DNA of 64,000 bases from assembly GCF_004217615.1 (NCBI RefSeq), contig NZ_SHLD01000001.1, forward strand, positions 3,534,001-3,598,000, given 5' to 3'. Origin of the DNA: Micromonospora kangleipakensis. Its GTDB lineage: Bacteria; Actinomycetota; Actinomycetes; Mycobacteriales; Micromonosporaceae. Shown one piece after another: positions 52,104-61,708 of this stretch. The position numbers and the translations under genes were made by a program. Under the pieces are notes generated by a model. The model saw only the letters and a list, made by a program, of their open reading frames with translations. It had not been told where the DNA came from and ran no database searches. Positions within the stretch are counted from its first letter, which is position 1, and each line of letters begins with the position of its first letter.

Positions 52104-52496
52104 ATGATCAGAACAGTTCGTCGTCTCTTCCTGGGCTCGGTCGCTGTGACGACCGCGCTCCTTGCGGCCGCCGGGCCAGCCTGGGCCCATGAATGCGTGA
52201 ACGCGAGCAAGAACGCGGCGGCGGGAGTTCAGGTCGTCATCGACGTGAACACCGGAAAAATCGTTTGGCTATCAAACGGATTGCAGCAGCGGGCAGACCA
52301 AGGCCTGGTTAACCTCGAAACGGGCGAAGGTTTCTCGGGTTTGCTCGGGTTGGATCTCAACAGCGACGGCACGGCCGACGTGAGCACCTTCATCGTGGGG
52401 CCCAACATGGAGCTCCCGGAACAGGCGCAGTTCAACGGTCCGGCGTGTCACGGCATCACCAACGTGGAGGTCTTCTTCACGCAGTGCCTGTCCTGA
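52104..52496 (+). CDS. Small secreted protein, function unknown
   Basis: This 130-residue protein has a clear Sec signal peptide (MIRTVRRLFLGSVAVTTALL, cleavage likely after AWA near residue 28). The mature part has three Cys residues and the motif LDLNSDGTADVSTFIV, which resembles an EF-hand-like or dockerin-like Asp-rich loop but occurs once. GGGAGG precedes the ATG. A hairpin 9 bases after the stop ends the unit, so it is monocistronic. Confidence 0.8.
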   Translation: MIRTVRRLFLGSVAVTTALLAAAGPAWAHECVNASKNAAAGVQVVIDVNTGKIVWLSNGLQQRADQGLVNLETGEGFSGLLGLDLNSDGTADVSTFIVGPNMELPEQAQFNGPACHGITNVEVFFTQCLS

Positions 52497-53592
52497 ACCG
52501 GGTTGCGAGGATGCCCCATCGGGGCATCCTCGGACGGTCCTCCAGCTGACGGATATGGAGCCGAGCGCGGTCGGCTCGCACGAGACAGCGGCGCCCGGCC
52601 ACCCCTATTGTCTGTGTGGGCAACGGGCGTAGCGGGCCTGCGTTCGCGATGCCCTGGTGTGGGCGGTGTCCGTTGTAGAACTGTTCGAACTCGCGTAGGG
52701 CGTGGAGCAGGTGCCGCTGGTTCCAGATCAACGTCCGGTCCAGTAGTTCGCGGCGGCAGGTCTGTACCCAGCGTTCCATGATTGAGTTCATTCTTGGCAT
52801 CTGGATGCCGCTGAGCACGATGTCGATGCCCGCGTCGGCGAGGATGGCGTCGAACAAGTGGGGGAATTTGCCGTCCCGGTCGCGGATCATGAATCGGGCT
52901 CGGCAGCCGGTGTCTTCGAGGTCCATGACAAGGTTCCTCGCGGCCTGTACTACCCATGCGGTGGTCGGGTGCGGGGTGGCGCCGAGGATCCGGATTCGGC
53001 GGCTGGCGTGCTCGAACACCGCGAACACGTACATTCGCGCCCCGGATAGGGTGACCGTTTCCAGGAAGTCACAGGCCAGCAGGGCGTCGGCTTGGGAGCG
53101 CAGGAAGTCGGCCCAGGTGCTGCAGGCTCGTTCGGGTGCCGGGTCGATGCCGGCCTCCTTCAAGATCTCCCACACCGTGGACGCGGCCACTCGTACGCCC
53201 AGCACCAGCAGTTCGCCGTGCAGGCGTCGGTAGCCCCAGCTGGGATTTTCCCCGGCCAGACGCAATACCAGGGTGCGGACGGAACGCACGGTTCGTGGCC
53301 GGCCCGGACGCTTCGGCCGGGAGACGTCCGCGTGACAGCGGGCGACCAGGTCGCGATGCCAGCGCAGCACCGTCTCGGGGCGCACCAGCAGCCGCACTCG
53401 GCGCAGCACGTCGCGCGGCAGCCGGTGCAGCAGTCCCGCCAGGAACGTCCGATCAGTCGCGTCGAACCGCACCTTCTCCTTGCCCAGCTGGCGCTGCAGC
53501 AGCGTGATCTGATGGCGCAGGGCAAGGATCTCCACATCCTTGTCCCGATTGCTCATCGGCAGCAGGCGCAGCATCACGAACGCGTTCGTCAC
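52477..53592 (-). CDS. Transposase (rve core), native C-terminus replaced
   Basis: This 371-residue frame from GTG 53592 (VTNAFVMLRLLPMSNRDKDV) has the full DDE core: LLACDFLETVTLSGARMYVF, FMIRDRDGKFPHLFDAILAD and MPRMNSIMERWVQTCRRELL. Relatives end in (R)DRLGG(V/L)LHEYxxAA. Here, after RLHIRQLEDR, the last ~19 codons read through the neighbouring gene's terminator hairpin (52506-52532), so the 3' end of the IS is missing. The codons just before VTNAF also look shifted from the family's LLRLAYL. Probably inactive. Confidence 0.82.
   Translation of the reverse strand: MTNAFVMLRLLPMSNRDKDVEILALRHQITLLQRQLGKEKVRFDATDRTFLAGLLHRLPRDVLRRVRLLVRPETVLRWHRDLVARCHADVSRPKRPGRPRTVRSVRTLVLRLAGENPSWGYRRLHGELLVLGVRVAASTVWEILKEAGIDPAPERACSTWADFLRSQADALLACDFLETVTLSGARMYVFAVFEHASRRIRILGATPHPTTAWVVQAARNLVMDLEDTGCRARFMIRDRDGKFPHLFDAILADAGIDIVLSGIQMPRMNSIMERWVQTCRRELLDRTLIWNQRHLLHALREFEQFYNGHRPHQGIANAGPLRPLPTQTIGVAGRRCLVRADRARLHIRQLEDRPRMPRWGILATRFRTGTA
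52506..52532 (+). terminator. Hairpin terminator after the secreted-protein gene
   Basis: CGAGGATGCCCC pairs perfectly with GGGGCATCCTCG around the loop ATC. It lies 9 bases after the stop at 52496. The convergent transposase frame runs through it, meaning the IS end abuts the terminator. Confidence 0.85.
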
Positions 53593-53599
53593 GCTCAAG

Positions 53600-53823
53600 T
53601 AGCCAGTCGGAGCAGCACGGCTGCCCATCATGCCGCAGCGATCACCCGGCTGCGCGCAGCGCCAGCACCGGTAACCGGCGCCGACCAACCGGTACCCCGG
53701 ATCCCACCAGGGCGGATGACGTTTTCGGCAAGGGCAAGGTTGCTGGGCCTGCTGGGTGGTCTCGAGCCCGACAGGCTCGACAGCTTCACCCGTCCAGGAT
53801 TCCGCGATCTTGCCAACGCTCAT
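53600..53823 (-). other. Zinc-ribbon-like coding fragment in frame with the transposase
   Basis: Upstream of the transposase start the frame remains open to an ATG at 53823. It contains CPCRKRHPPWWDPGYRLVGA followed by GYRCWRCAQPGDRCGMMG, a C-x-C ... C-x2-C arrangement like a small zinc ribbon. No good ribosome site precedes the ATG. It may be a short gene cut by the IS, with the in-frame fusion a coincidence. I cannot name the family. Confidence 0.35.
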
Positions 53824-53841
53824 TGCAACAGACCCCGGAGG

Positions 53842-54879
53842 TCAGGAGACGTCTTGAAGGAGTGCCGCACCGTTGGCGGTCAGGGAGTGGGTAACGCTCA
53901 TTCCTTCGCGCGTACTCACGATCAAACCCGCGTTTCGCAGGACTGCGGCGTGCTCGCTCGCGGACGCGATCGATATTTTCACCGCTCTGGCCAATTCGGT
54001 GGTCGAACGCGGCCGGTCGCCTAACGCTTCCATCACCGCAGCGCGGGTCGAACCCAGCAGCGGGGCCAGCTGACCGGGCCGTCGTGCGTCGGGGCTTTCC
54101 AGGGCCGTCCGGTCTGTCGTCGCCGGATATATGAGGATGGCCGGCCGGTCATCGTAATCGTCACACCAAAGCCAGCAGGAGAAGGAGGGGACGAAGAGGG
54201 ACGGGACGAGGACGAGACCTCGGCCTTGGAGAAACACGTCACTGTGGATGTCGTGCAGGTGATGGTAGCGACACGATCCGAAGCGCTCGTCGGTCGGGCA
54301 CGGGATGTAGAGCGTCAGAACCGGCGGGTCCCACCGCACCGTCGGATACAGGTTTCGAAGTAGCCAATCCACTCCGTTCTCAGCGAAGCTGCGCCGCTGC
54401 GTGGCGAACGCGATGTGGCCTTGGCGCACGACGTTGATCCACTGTGGGTCGGCGACGGCCCGGTGATACCGCCGTAAGTTAGCGGCAACTGCTTCCATCA
54501 CGTTCCGGTTTCCATCGCGCAGGTCGCGTGCCGCCGCGGCCGGGCGGTCGCCAATGACGTGGGTCAGGTCCCGGCTGATGATTGGTTGTGGAGTGGCCAG
54601 GAACGCCTCGACTGCCTCGTCGTAGCTGGCGGCCGTCAACGCGTGACGGTACAGCAGATCGCTGATCTGGACGAGGCCAGAACCCATGACCTGCATGATC
54701 GGTGCGCCGGCGGGACCGAGTGCGTTGGCGGCTCGGGCACGCCAGCGCCGTACGAAGGGATCGGTGGTCGCCTGGCGCAGCAGCAGCGCGCTGAGGGCTG
54801 TCTCGACGACCGGACTGGGTCGCGGCGACAACCGAATCTTGCCAAGGTCGGTCGGCGTCAGGTGCAAACGAAATTCCAT
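53842..54879 (-). CDS. ArsR-like winged-helix transcriptional regulator
   Basis: This 345-residue protein has a long N-terminal ligand/oligomerisation region (MEFRLHLTPTDLGKIRLSPR ...). A C-terminal winged helix has RAAVMEALGDRPRSTTELAR, VKISIASASEHAAVLRNAGL and IVSTREGMSVTHSLTANG, the ArsR/HTH_20 pattern common in actinobacteria. ATG at 54879 has GGAGGG upstream. No metal-site Cys pair is evident in the HTH. It stands alone between IS elements, so its target is unknown. Confidence 0.82.
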   Translation of the reverse strand: MEFRLHLTPTDLGKIRLSPRPSPVVETALSALLLRQATTDPFVRRWRARAANALGPAGAPIMQVMGSGLVQISDLLYRHALTAASYDEAVEAFLATPQPIISRDLTHVIGDRPAAAARDLRDGNRNVMEAVAANLRRYHRAVADPQWINVVRQGHIAFATQRRSFAENGVDWLLRNLYPTVRWDPPVLTLYIPCPTDERFGSCRYHHLHDIHSDVFLQGRGLVLVPSLFVPSFSCWLWCDDYDDRPAILIYPATTDRTALESPDARRPGQLAPLLGSTRAAVMEALGDRPRSTTELARAVKISIASASEHAAVLRNAGLIVSTREGMSVTHSLTANGAALLQDVS

Positions 54880-55022
54880 CGACCTGCCCTCCGCCACGGG
54901 AAGAGACAATCGCTTACCCCGGGAATGCCCCTCTCGTACTATGCGGCCCTCACGCCTCGTCCGCCAAGAGGACCAAGTGTTGCCGCCGCGAAACTTGTCA
55001 AGGTCGGTGGGACCAGTGGGTG

Positions 55023-55993
55023 TTACGCCGCTTGGGGTAGCGGTTGATCGGTTGCTGGTTCGGGTGGGTTGATCCAGACGGTATCGGGCAGGTGTAGCGC
55101 TTTAGGTCTGGGTCGGGCGGAGAAGCGTTTGGGATGCGCTGTCCAGGCTGTGTCGAGGGCGTGGGCACGTTGCTTCTGCTGGGCGGCGTGTGGCCGTAGT
55201 GGACGTCGGCGGGGGTGTGCAAGCCGATGCCGGCGTGGTGGTGTTCGTGGTTGTACCACTGGAAGAACGTGTCGCAGAACGCGCGGGCGTCGGCCAGTGA
55301 CCCGAAGCGTTCGAGGAACGTGGGGTGGTACTTCACGGTCTTGAAGGCCGCTTCGGAGAATGGGTTGTCGTTGCTGACCCGTGGCCGTGAGTGGGTGCGG
55401 GTGAGGTCGGCCAGCAGCGTCGCGACGCGTTTGGAGGTCATGGAGGTGCCGCGGTCGGCGTGCACGACGTGCGGGACGCCGTGGGTGGTGATGATCTCGG
55501 AGATGAAGTCGTAGGCGATCTCGGCGCTCTCTCTGGCGGCGACGTGGTGGCCGACGACGTACCGGGACCAGATGTCGGTCATGACGTAGGCGTCGTAGTA
55601 CACGCCCTTGGCCGGGCCGGGCAGTTTGGTGATGTCCCAGGTGAACACCTGCCCGGGTGCGGTGGCGGTCAACTCGGGGCGGGTCCGGGTGGGGTGTCGG
55701 GCCTGGCGGCGCCGGTCGATGACCTGGCCGTTGGCGCGCAGGATCCGGTAGAGGGTGGAGATCGAGCCCAGGTAGACTCCTTCGTCGAGCAGCGTCGCGA
55801 ACGTCTCCGTCGGGGTGGTGTCGACGAACCGGTCGCTGTCGAGCACGGCCAGGACGTGGGCGCGTTCGGCGTCGGACAGTCGGTTCGCTGGCGCTGGCCG
55901 CGGCGCCGGCAGGCGCCCGGTGGGGGTGCGGGAGCGTCGGTGGGCAGTGCTGCGGGCGATCCCGGTCAGCCGGGCCGCGGCGCGGGTCGCCAT
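55023..55993 (-). pseudogene. IS3-family transposase OrfB, frameshifted near 3' end
   Basis: The main frame has MATRAAARLTGIARSTAHRR, TFATLLDEGVYLGSISTLYR, first Asp in TAPGQVFTWDITKLPGPAKG, second Asp in VPHVVHADRGTSMTSKRVAT, and NDNPFSEAAFKTVKYHPTFL with the catalytic Glu. After PADVHYGHTPP (about 55186) the native end (KQRAHALDTAWTAHPKRF ... DTVWINPPEPATDQ) lies in another frame to 55023. A TAG lies just before the first ATG, where OrfA and OrfB are normally linked. Probably an inactive copy. Confidence 0.85.
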
Positions 55994-56025
55994 CCGCGCG
56001 GCCAGCAGCTACGCGTGGGCGCCGG

Positions 56026-56418
56026 TCAGGGCTTGGTCGGCTTGGTGTCGGTGTCCGCGCTCTCGGAGATCTCGGCCAAGAGCGCGTGTGCTTTTCCCAT
56101 GATGTCCAACGCCGCCTCGGTCCGGGCAATCTTGCGGTTGGCCAGCTCCAACTGGCGGCGCAGCCGGGCGATCTCGGCCTGCTCCCCGCTCGGTTTGCCG
56201 ATGCTCTGGCCGGGTTTCTTACCCTCGAGCAGGCCGGCGTCGCGGGCGCGGCGCCACTCACTCATCAGCGACGAGTACAGGCCGTTACGGCGCAGATAGC
56301 CGTTGCCGTCGCCCTCGGCGACAGCCTGCTCATACTCACCGAGCAGCCGAAGCTTCTCCACTGCAGTGAACGAACGACGTCGCCGGGGCCGGTCTGCTCG
56401 GGGTCCTTCCGTCGTCAT
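56026..56418 (-). CDS. IS3-family OrfA (helix-turn-helix subunit)
   Basis: This 130-residue DNA-binding part of an IS3 transposase has RRRRSFTAVEKLRLLGEYEQ, NGLYSSLMSEWRRARDAGLL and a coiled-coil heptad region QAEIARLRRQLELANRKIAR TEA. It would join OrfB by programmed frameshifting, but OrfB is damaged. ATG at 56418 is chosen. A longer frame to 56478 adds non-conserved residues. Confidence 0.88.
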   Translation of the reverse strand: MTTEGPRADRPRRRRSFTAVEKLRLLGEYEQAVAEGDGNGYLRRNGLYSSLMSEWRRARDAGLLEGKKPGQSIGKPSGEQAEIARLRRQLELANRKIARTEAALDIMGKAHALLAEISESADTDTKPTKP

Positions 56419-56750
56419 GGCCCCATCGTGCCCGACAGGCCGGTCGGTGCTGGAAATCGTCATCGAAGGAGAATCCATCCTCGCCCTGGGAGGGCCACTT
56501 GCTCTGAACCGCTGGTCTCACCCAACCCTGACACCCAGGGCCGCGCGCCGGCCAATAGGAGGTATCCCCCTACTGACTACCCGACATGTAGTGCCGTCCA
56601 CGCCCCTACCGCCATCGGCGCCAAGCTGCACCTTCTCCTGAACACAAGCAGCAAGCTTTTCGGCGACAGCCGAAGACGTAGTGCACCAGCTGCCTGGTGC
56701 TGAAGCTTTTCTCACCCGTTGTACTCGCACGAGGCACTCAGGAGGCAGCC

Positions 56751-58253
56751 ATGTCAATAACGATGCGGGTTCACCCGCAAATCGGAGCCGCGCGCCTGTC
56801 CCGCATCGCCCGCACCTTCGGGCTGGAAAGAGCATCAACTCAGTCTCTTCAGCCCGCCTTGGCGACGGTAGGGGCCGGCGATCCAAGAGCGGAAGCTCGC
56901 ACGAAGCGCAAGACTCGGGTCGGGGCAATGGCCCTACTCGCGGCGTTGGCCGCGGTTCTTGTCGTTCCATCTTCGGCCGAGGCGGCCGAGCCGGCGTCGT
57001 CGACGTTGGTGGTCGACCGGGATGGCGTGCAGTGCGGCAACGCCGAGTACATATCGATCCAGGCGGCGGTCGACGCGGCGCAACCGGGGGATCGAATCAA
57101 GGTTTGTCCCGACCTGTATGCCGAGAGCGTGACCGTGGACAAGCCGCTCACGCTGTTCGGTGATCCGGACGCGGTCGACGCAGTGGACTGCTTCCAACCC
57201 ACGCCGTCGCAGCTGGACGACGCCGACTCCGCTCGGCAGGTGATCATCGACCCGGCGGGCGGCGGGTTCACCATCGCCCTGGCGCTTCGGGCAGATGACA
57301 TCGAGGTGGCGGGAATCGTCGTACAAGGGGCGTCGGTCGGCGTCGACGCCAGCGACCGGTTCTCCGGCTACCGGATCCACCACAACCTGATCCGGCTGAA
57401 CTCGCTGTTCGGGGTGGACTTCGGCAGCGCAGGCCCCCGACAGACGCGTGCCGACCACAGCTGCCTGCGGGAGAACCGGTATGGACTTGTGTCCGAGCTC
57501 GACGACGACAGCCTTTGGGCTTCGCCGCCGGTGGCCGACGAGCGTTCGGAGTGGAACCAACGCGACGTACGCAACGCTCGTGTCGACCACAACCTTACGT
57601 TCCGCAACGTGACGGGCATAGACCTTGCTGGTCCCGGCCACCACGACCAGCTGACGATCGACCACAACGTCTCCCGGGAGGACGGCGCCGGCATCGCGCT
57701 ACAGAACTCGAACGGCAGCGCGATCCTCGAGAACGACGTGGCCCGGGCGTCGAGCTCGTCGATCCAGATCGGCGGCGCAACATCCGACCTGACCATCGAC
57801 TCGAACATCGTCGTCAACGGCCGGATCGGGATTATCTTCACCGCCAACGGCTTCAATGACCGGTTCCGCCAGACGAGCCACCGGGTCCAGGTCACCCGCA
57901 ACACGGTGCGCGGCATGACGTTCAGCGGCATCAACGCCAACCCCGGCACGGCGCAGGAGCCGGGCGACCTGCACGACTCAACCGTGGCCGACAACATCAG
58001 CACTGACAACGGCCGTGACGGCATCGTGCTGTTCGCCGGGAACAGCGGGAACGAGGTCCGCGGCAACGTGTCTGAACGCAACGGGCGCAACGGCATCTAC
58101 GCGGCCGGTGCGCGGGACAACACGTTCATCGGCAACACCGCGCTTCTCAACGTCGCCGTCGACGCCCGCGACGACAACCGACCGGTCAACACGTGGACCG
58201 GCAATCAGTGCGTCACTGACTCACCCGCTGGAACCATCTGCGGGGCCGGCTAG
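56751..58253 (+). CDS. Secreted right-handed parallel beta-helix repeat protein
   Basis: This 500-residue protein starts at ATG 56751 with a strong AGGAGG. An atypical ~77-residue N-terminal stretch precedes a signal-like segment (MALLAALAAVLVVPSSAEAA). The rest is a pectate-lyase-like beta-helix with many N-x-(I/V/S)-x turns: YISIQAAVDAAQPGDRIKVC, RIHHNLIRLNSLFGVDFG, VDHNLTFRNVTGIDLAG, GNEVRGNVSERNGRNGIYAA. Such proteins bind or cleave polysaccharides, but no catalytic set is recognisable. A second ATG at the signal segment could be the true start. Confidence 0.82.
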   Translation: MSITMRVHPQIGAARLSRIARTFGLERASTQSLQPALATVGAGDPRAEARTKRKTRVGAMALLAALAAVLVVPSSAEAAEPASSTLVVDRDGVQCGNAEYISIQAAVDAAQPGDRIKVCPDLYAESVTVDKPLTLFGDPDAVDAVDCFQPTPSQLDDADSARQVIIDPAGGGFTIALALRADDIEVAGIVVQGASVGVDASDRFSGYRIHHNLIRLNSLFGVDFGSAGPRQTRADHSCLRENRYGLVSELDDDSLWASPPVADERSEWNQRDVRNARVDHNLTFRNVTGIDLAGPGHHDQLTIDHNVSREDGAGIALQNSNGSAILENDVARASSSSIQIGGATSDLTIDSNIVVNGRIGIIFTANGFNDRFRQTSHRVQVTRNTVRGMTFSGINANPGTAQEPGDLHDSTVADNISTDNGRDGIVLFAGNSGNEVRGNVSERNGRNGIYAAGARDNTFIGNTALLNVAVDARDDNRPVNTWTGNQCVTDSPAGTICGAG

Positions 58254-58255
58254 CT

Positions 58256-58279
58256 CACGGGTCGCTGATAGCGACCGTG
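58256..58279 (+). terminator. Imperfect hairpin after the beta-helix gene
   Basis: CACGGGTCGCT and AGCGACCGTG pair with one bulged base around GAT, starting three bases after the stop codon. A G-rich run follows instead of T residues. Confidence 0.55.
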
Positions 58280-58478
58280 CCGGGGGGGCTGAGCTCGGCG
58301 CGGCCCAGGCGCGGGCGGCCAACGGGGTCCAGCTACCTGTCGCCGCCGGCGCTGCCCTGCCCCGCAGCCCCTTCCCCGCATCGGCATCGCAGCCACGGAC
58401 GAAACGACATCTCGCACGTACGGGCGACGCGTTCCTATCCAGACCGTATTCAAGGTTCGCACTGTAGCGGGAGGCGGC

Positions 58479-59573
58479 ATGAGCGCTGACGGCCAAGCGC
58501 ACGGGTCCGGGAACGGGCTCCTCGAGCAGGTACAGGCGGCCTACGCCGGTACGGCCGAGCTGATCGCCATCCACGCCGGCTACCGGTACCACTGGTACGC
58601 CTGCCTGGCCGAACATGGCCCGATGACCGCCGAGGAGCTCAGCACCCGTACCGCCACCGGCCCTCGATTCACCGAAGAGTGGACTCGCCAGCAGACCGCC
58701 GTCGGAATTCTCGCCGCAGACCTGTCCACCCGCCCGCCGACGTTCCGCCTTCCGAGCGAGGCCGCCGCCGTGCTCCTCGGCGAAGACGGTACGGACAAAC
58801 CCACGCTTGCTCGAGCCCTGGCCGAGGCGTGCGCCATGTTCGTCGGCCGGGCGGACCGGCTGGTGTCCGCCTGGCAGCACGACCGCAGCGGCTACATCGA
58901 CGCCGACGAACCCGACCGCGCCTGGTTGCAAGCCATGTTCACCGGCCTGTCCGCCGGTGATCTGCCCGGGCAGCTCGCCGCAGTGGCTGAGGTGGCCGCG
59001 GTCCTCGGCCGCCGGCCGCTGCGGGTGGCCGACCTCGGCTGCGGCGCCGGACTGCACATCGACGCGATGGCCGCCGCCTGGCCGGACGCGCACCTCGCCG
59101 GGTACGACCTCAGCCAGGCCGCGCTCGACCTGGCGGCGCAGCGGCCTCGGCGTCCCGGCGTGACCTTCCGGCCGGCCGACGCAGTGTCGGTCGTCGACTG
59201 TGGTCCCTTCGACCTGATCCTTGTCATCGACGCCCTGCACGACATGCCCGACCCAGCAGCGGTCCTCACCGCCGCCCGTCGGGAGTTGTCACCCGGGGGT
59301 GTCATCGTCGTCGCCGAGACGCCCTACCCACCCGAGTTCGCCGGAACCTGCGACCCGGCGGAACGGCTCGGCTACATGACCTCTCTATTCAACTGCTTAC
59401 ATATGCAGATCGGGCACAGCGGCCGCGCCGCCGTCGGCGCCGTGGTCCGGGAGTCTCAGCTGATCCAGTGGGGGAGGCAGGCCGCCCTCGCTCTACGCGC
59501 AACACACGACACCGGTGCCGACCTGCGGATGTCCGTGTTTGGCCCAAGGTCAGCGAGCCTGACGGCCGGATGA
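58479..59573 (+). CDS. Class I SAM-dependent methyltransferase with N-terminal helical domain
   Basis: This 364-residue protein resembles the Rv2258c-type arrangement. A winged-helix-like N-terminal part (GYRYHWYACLAEHGPMTAEE, LSTRTATGPRFTEEWTRQQ) is followed by a Rossmann methyltransferase domain with motif I VADLGCGAGLHIDAMA (about residue 185), acidic AGYDLSQAAL, and FDLILVIDALHDMPDPAAVL. GGGAGG precedes the ATG. It appears intact and has no linked biosynthetic partner, so the substrate is unknown. Confidence 0.88.
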   Translation: MSADGQAHGSGNGLLEQVQAAYAGTAELIAIHAGYRYHWYACLAEHGPMTAEELSTRTATGPRFTEEWTRQQTAVGILAADLSTRPPTFRLPSEAAAVLLGEDGTDKPTLARALAEACAMFVGRADRLVSAWQHDRSGYIDADEPDRAWLQAMFTGLSAGDLPGQLAAVAEVAAVLGRRPLRVADLGCGAGLHIDAMAAAWPDAHLAGYDLSQAALDLAAQRPRRPGVTFRPADAVSVVDCGPFDLILVIDALHDMPDPAAVLTAARRELSPGGVIVVAETPYPPEFAGTCDPAERLGYMTSLFNCLHMQIGHSGRAAVGAVVRESQLIQWGRQAALALRATHDTGADLRMSVFGPRSASLTAG

Positions 59574-59688
59574 GAAAGCCGCCGAGGTATGAGCCGCGGA
59601 CCGGGCGTCGGTTCGGCGATCTGCGGCTCGACCGGGCCAGGTTCGACCTGTGGGGTGTCAAAACTCGGTCGCGGGCCCTGGGCTGGTC

Positions 59689-59845
59689 TTATGCGACTCG
59701 GTCGTACGCCTTGATCAGCCCGCCGAGGACCGCTCGCGCGATGCGTCGGTGGTCGGCATTGACGGCGGGCCGGGCTGAGCGCGGTGGAGTCGGGTGCAGG
59801 GCCCGGTGCGGTCGCCACCCGTTGTAGTGCTCGGCGTTGTGCGTG
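59689..59845 (-). pseudogene. Transposase C-terminal remnant (rve group)
   Basis: On the minus strand the codons read AEHYNGWRPHRALHPTPPRS and AVLGGLIKAYDRVA, then TAA at 59689-59691. This is the same C-terminal signature as the transposases at 2-169 and 49528-50592. Only about 50 codons remain, and the 5' side abuts the tail of a different transposase near 59860. Confidence 0.75.
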
Positions 59846-59869
59846 CCGGAAATACCGTCCATACAGGTC

Positions 59870-60900
59870 GCGCGGCGTGTCGGTACTCGTGGAGGACGCC
59901 GCTGAGTCGATCACGTCTGCGGATGTCGAGGTGGTCGAGTCGGTGCGGTTCGGTGATCGGGTGGGGGAGCGGGCGTAGGGGTGCCGCGGCGCGGAGCGCC
60001 CGGTGGGACCGGTGCTCGTTGTAGAAGGTCTCGTACTCGCGGAGCGCGTGCATCAGGTGGGCCGGGTTCACGATCAGGGTGCGGTCGAGGTTCGGCTCTG
60101 CACGAGCGCACCCAGCGCTCCATGATCGCGTTCATGCGCGGTACGCGGACACCGGTCTTCACGATTCCTATATCTTCGTCTTCGAAGACAGCGTCGAACG
60201 CGGCCGTGTACCTGCTGTCGCGGTCGCGGATCAGGTACTTCACCGTGACGCTGGCGTCGTGGAGGTCCATGACCAGGTTGCGGGCCAGTTGCGCGGTCCA
60301 GGCCGCGGTGGGGTGGGCGGTGGCACCGAGAACACGGACGCGGCGGGTGGCGTGCTCGACGACAGCGAACACGTACAGCCCTGCGCCGGTCAGGGTCCGG
60401 GTTTCGAAGAAGTCGGCGGCGATGATCGCGTGTGCTTGGCTGCGCAGGAAGGTCGGCCAGGTTTGGTGGTCGCGCTGGGGCGCGGGCTGGATCCCGTTGG
60501 TCTTGAGGATTTCCCAGATGGTGGAGGGGGCGATTTTGATGCCGAGGACGGCCAGTTCGCCGCGGATTCGTCGGTAGCCCCAGCTCGGGTTCTCTCGGGC
60601 GAGGCGCAAGACGAGAGTTTGGATGCTGCGGACGGTGGGCGGCCGTCCGGCCCGTTTCGGTCGGGATTGTTTGGCGTTATGGCGGCGGAGCAGGTCGCGG
60701 TGCCAGCGCAGGACGGTGTCGGGGGAGATGATCAGGTGCAGTTGCCGCAGCTTCGGCCTCGGTAGCCGGTGGAGGAGGGCGGCGAGGTACGCGCGGTCGG
60801 GCGGGGTGAGACGGGGCTTGTCGATCTGGCGCTGCAGGATGGCGAGCTGGTGGCGCAGTATCAGAATCTCGACGTTTTTGTCTGAATCGCTCATCGGCAT
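59870..60900 (-). pseudogene. Transposase (rve core), frameshifted
   Basis: MPMSDSDKNVEILILRHQLA begins at 60900. The core has IIAADFFETRTLTGAGLYVF, YLIRDRDSRYTAAFDAVFED and VPRMNAIMERWVRSC. Near 60098 the frame breaks, and the remainder (NPAHLMHALREYETFYNEHR, DRLSGVLHEYRHAA) continues in another frame. The natural stop after HAA is also lost. An N-terminal shift is likely too, since LLRLPYLALAKL lies in a different frame just upstream. Inactive as sequenced. Confidence 0.82.
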
Positions 60901-61060
60901 GAGCCGTATGAGGGTGAACGAGCTTCGCGAGGGCGAGGTAGGGCAGTCGCAGCAGCACGATGGATCATCCTGGCGTACCCGTCTCGCGGTCTTCAGCCGT
61001 ATCCGAGAACCGGCAGCTAACAGCCCTTGGATGGGGTTTTCGGCACCCACAGGTCGGGCG

Positions 61061-61708
61061 CGCCGTGACGCCCAGGACCCGGATCCGGCGGCTGGCGTGT
61101 TCGATCACCGTCAGGATGTACATCCGCGCTCCGGTCAGCGTCACGGTCTCGATGAAGTCGGCGGCCAGCAGCGTTTCGGCTTGGGAACGTAGGAAGTCCG
61201 GTCAGGTGGTGGCGGCCCGGTCGGGTGCCGGGTCGATCCCGGCTTGGCGCAGGATCTCCCAGACGGTGGACGGGGCGAGGTTGATCCCGAGCGTGAGCAG
61301 TTCGCCGTGCACCCTGCGATACCCCCAGCTGCCGTTCTCCTTCGCCAGGCGCAACACCAGCACCCGGATGGAGCGCGGCGTGCGGGGCCGGCCGCGCCGC
61401 CGTGGCCGCGATGCCGCGGCGTGGCGGCGGGCGATCAGGTCACGGTGCCACTTGAGAATTGTGTCGGGCCGGACCAGTAGCCGCAGACCCTGCAGGGTCG
61501 GCCTCGGCAGTGGGTGCAGTAGCGCGGCCAGCCACGCCCGATCGACTGGCTCGAACCGGACGCGCTGCCCGTCGAGGTGGCGCTGCAGCACCGCGAGCTG
61601 ATGCCGCAACGACAGGATCTCGATGTCCTTGTCACGGTCGCCGCCAGGCAGCAGCCGCAGCAGCGCAAACGCTTTCGTGATGCCCAGGTACGCCAGTCGC
61701 AGCAGCAT
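61061..61708 (-). pseudogene. Transposase (rve core), nonsense-mutated and truncated
   Basis: MLLRLAYLGITKAFALLRLL and KDIEILSLRHQLAVLQRHLD begin the gene at 61708. After PAPDRAATT a TGA (61202-61204) sits where relatives have Trp (TTW.DFLRSQA). Beyond it the family sequence continues (DFLRSQAETLLAADFIETVT, RMYILTVIEHASRRIRVLGV) and then stops near 61061, where other IS-related DNA begins. The last third, including two catalytic residues, is gone. Confidence 0.85.

Noticed and set aside
51488..52210. A 240-codon leftward frame overlapping the secreted-protein start
   Set aside because: It crosses a well-supported gene on the other strand, has no ribosome site and changes composition along its length.
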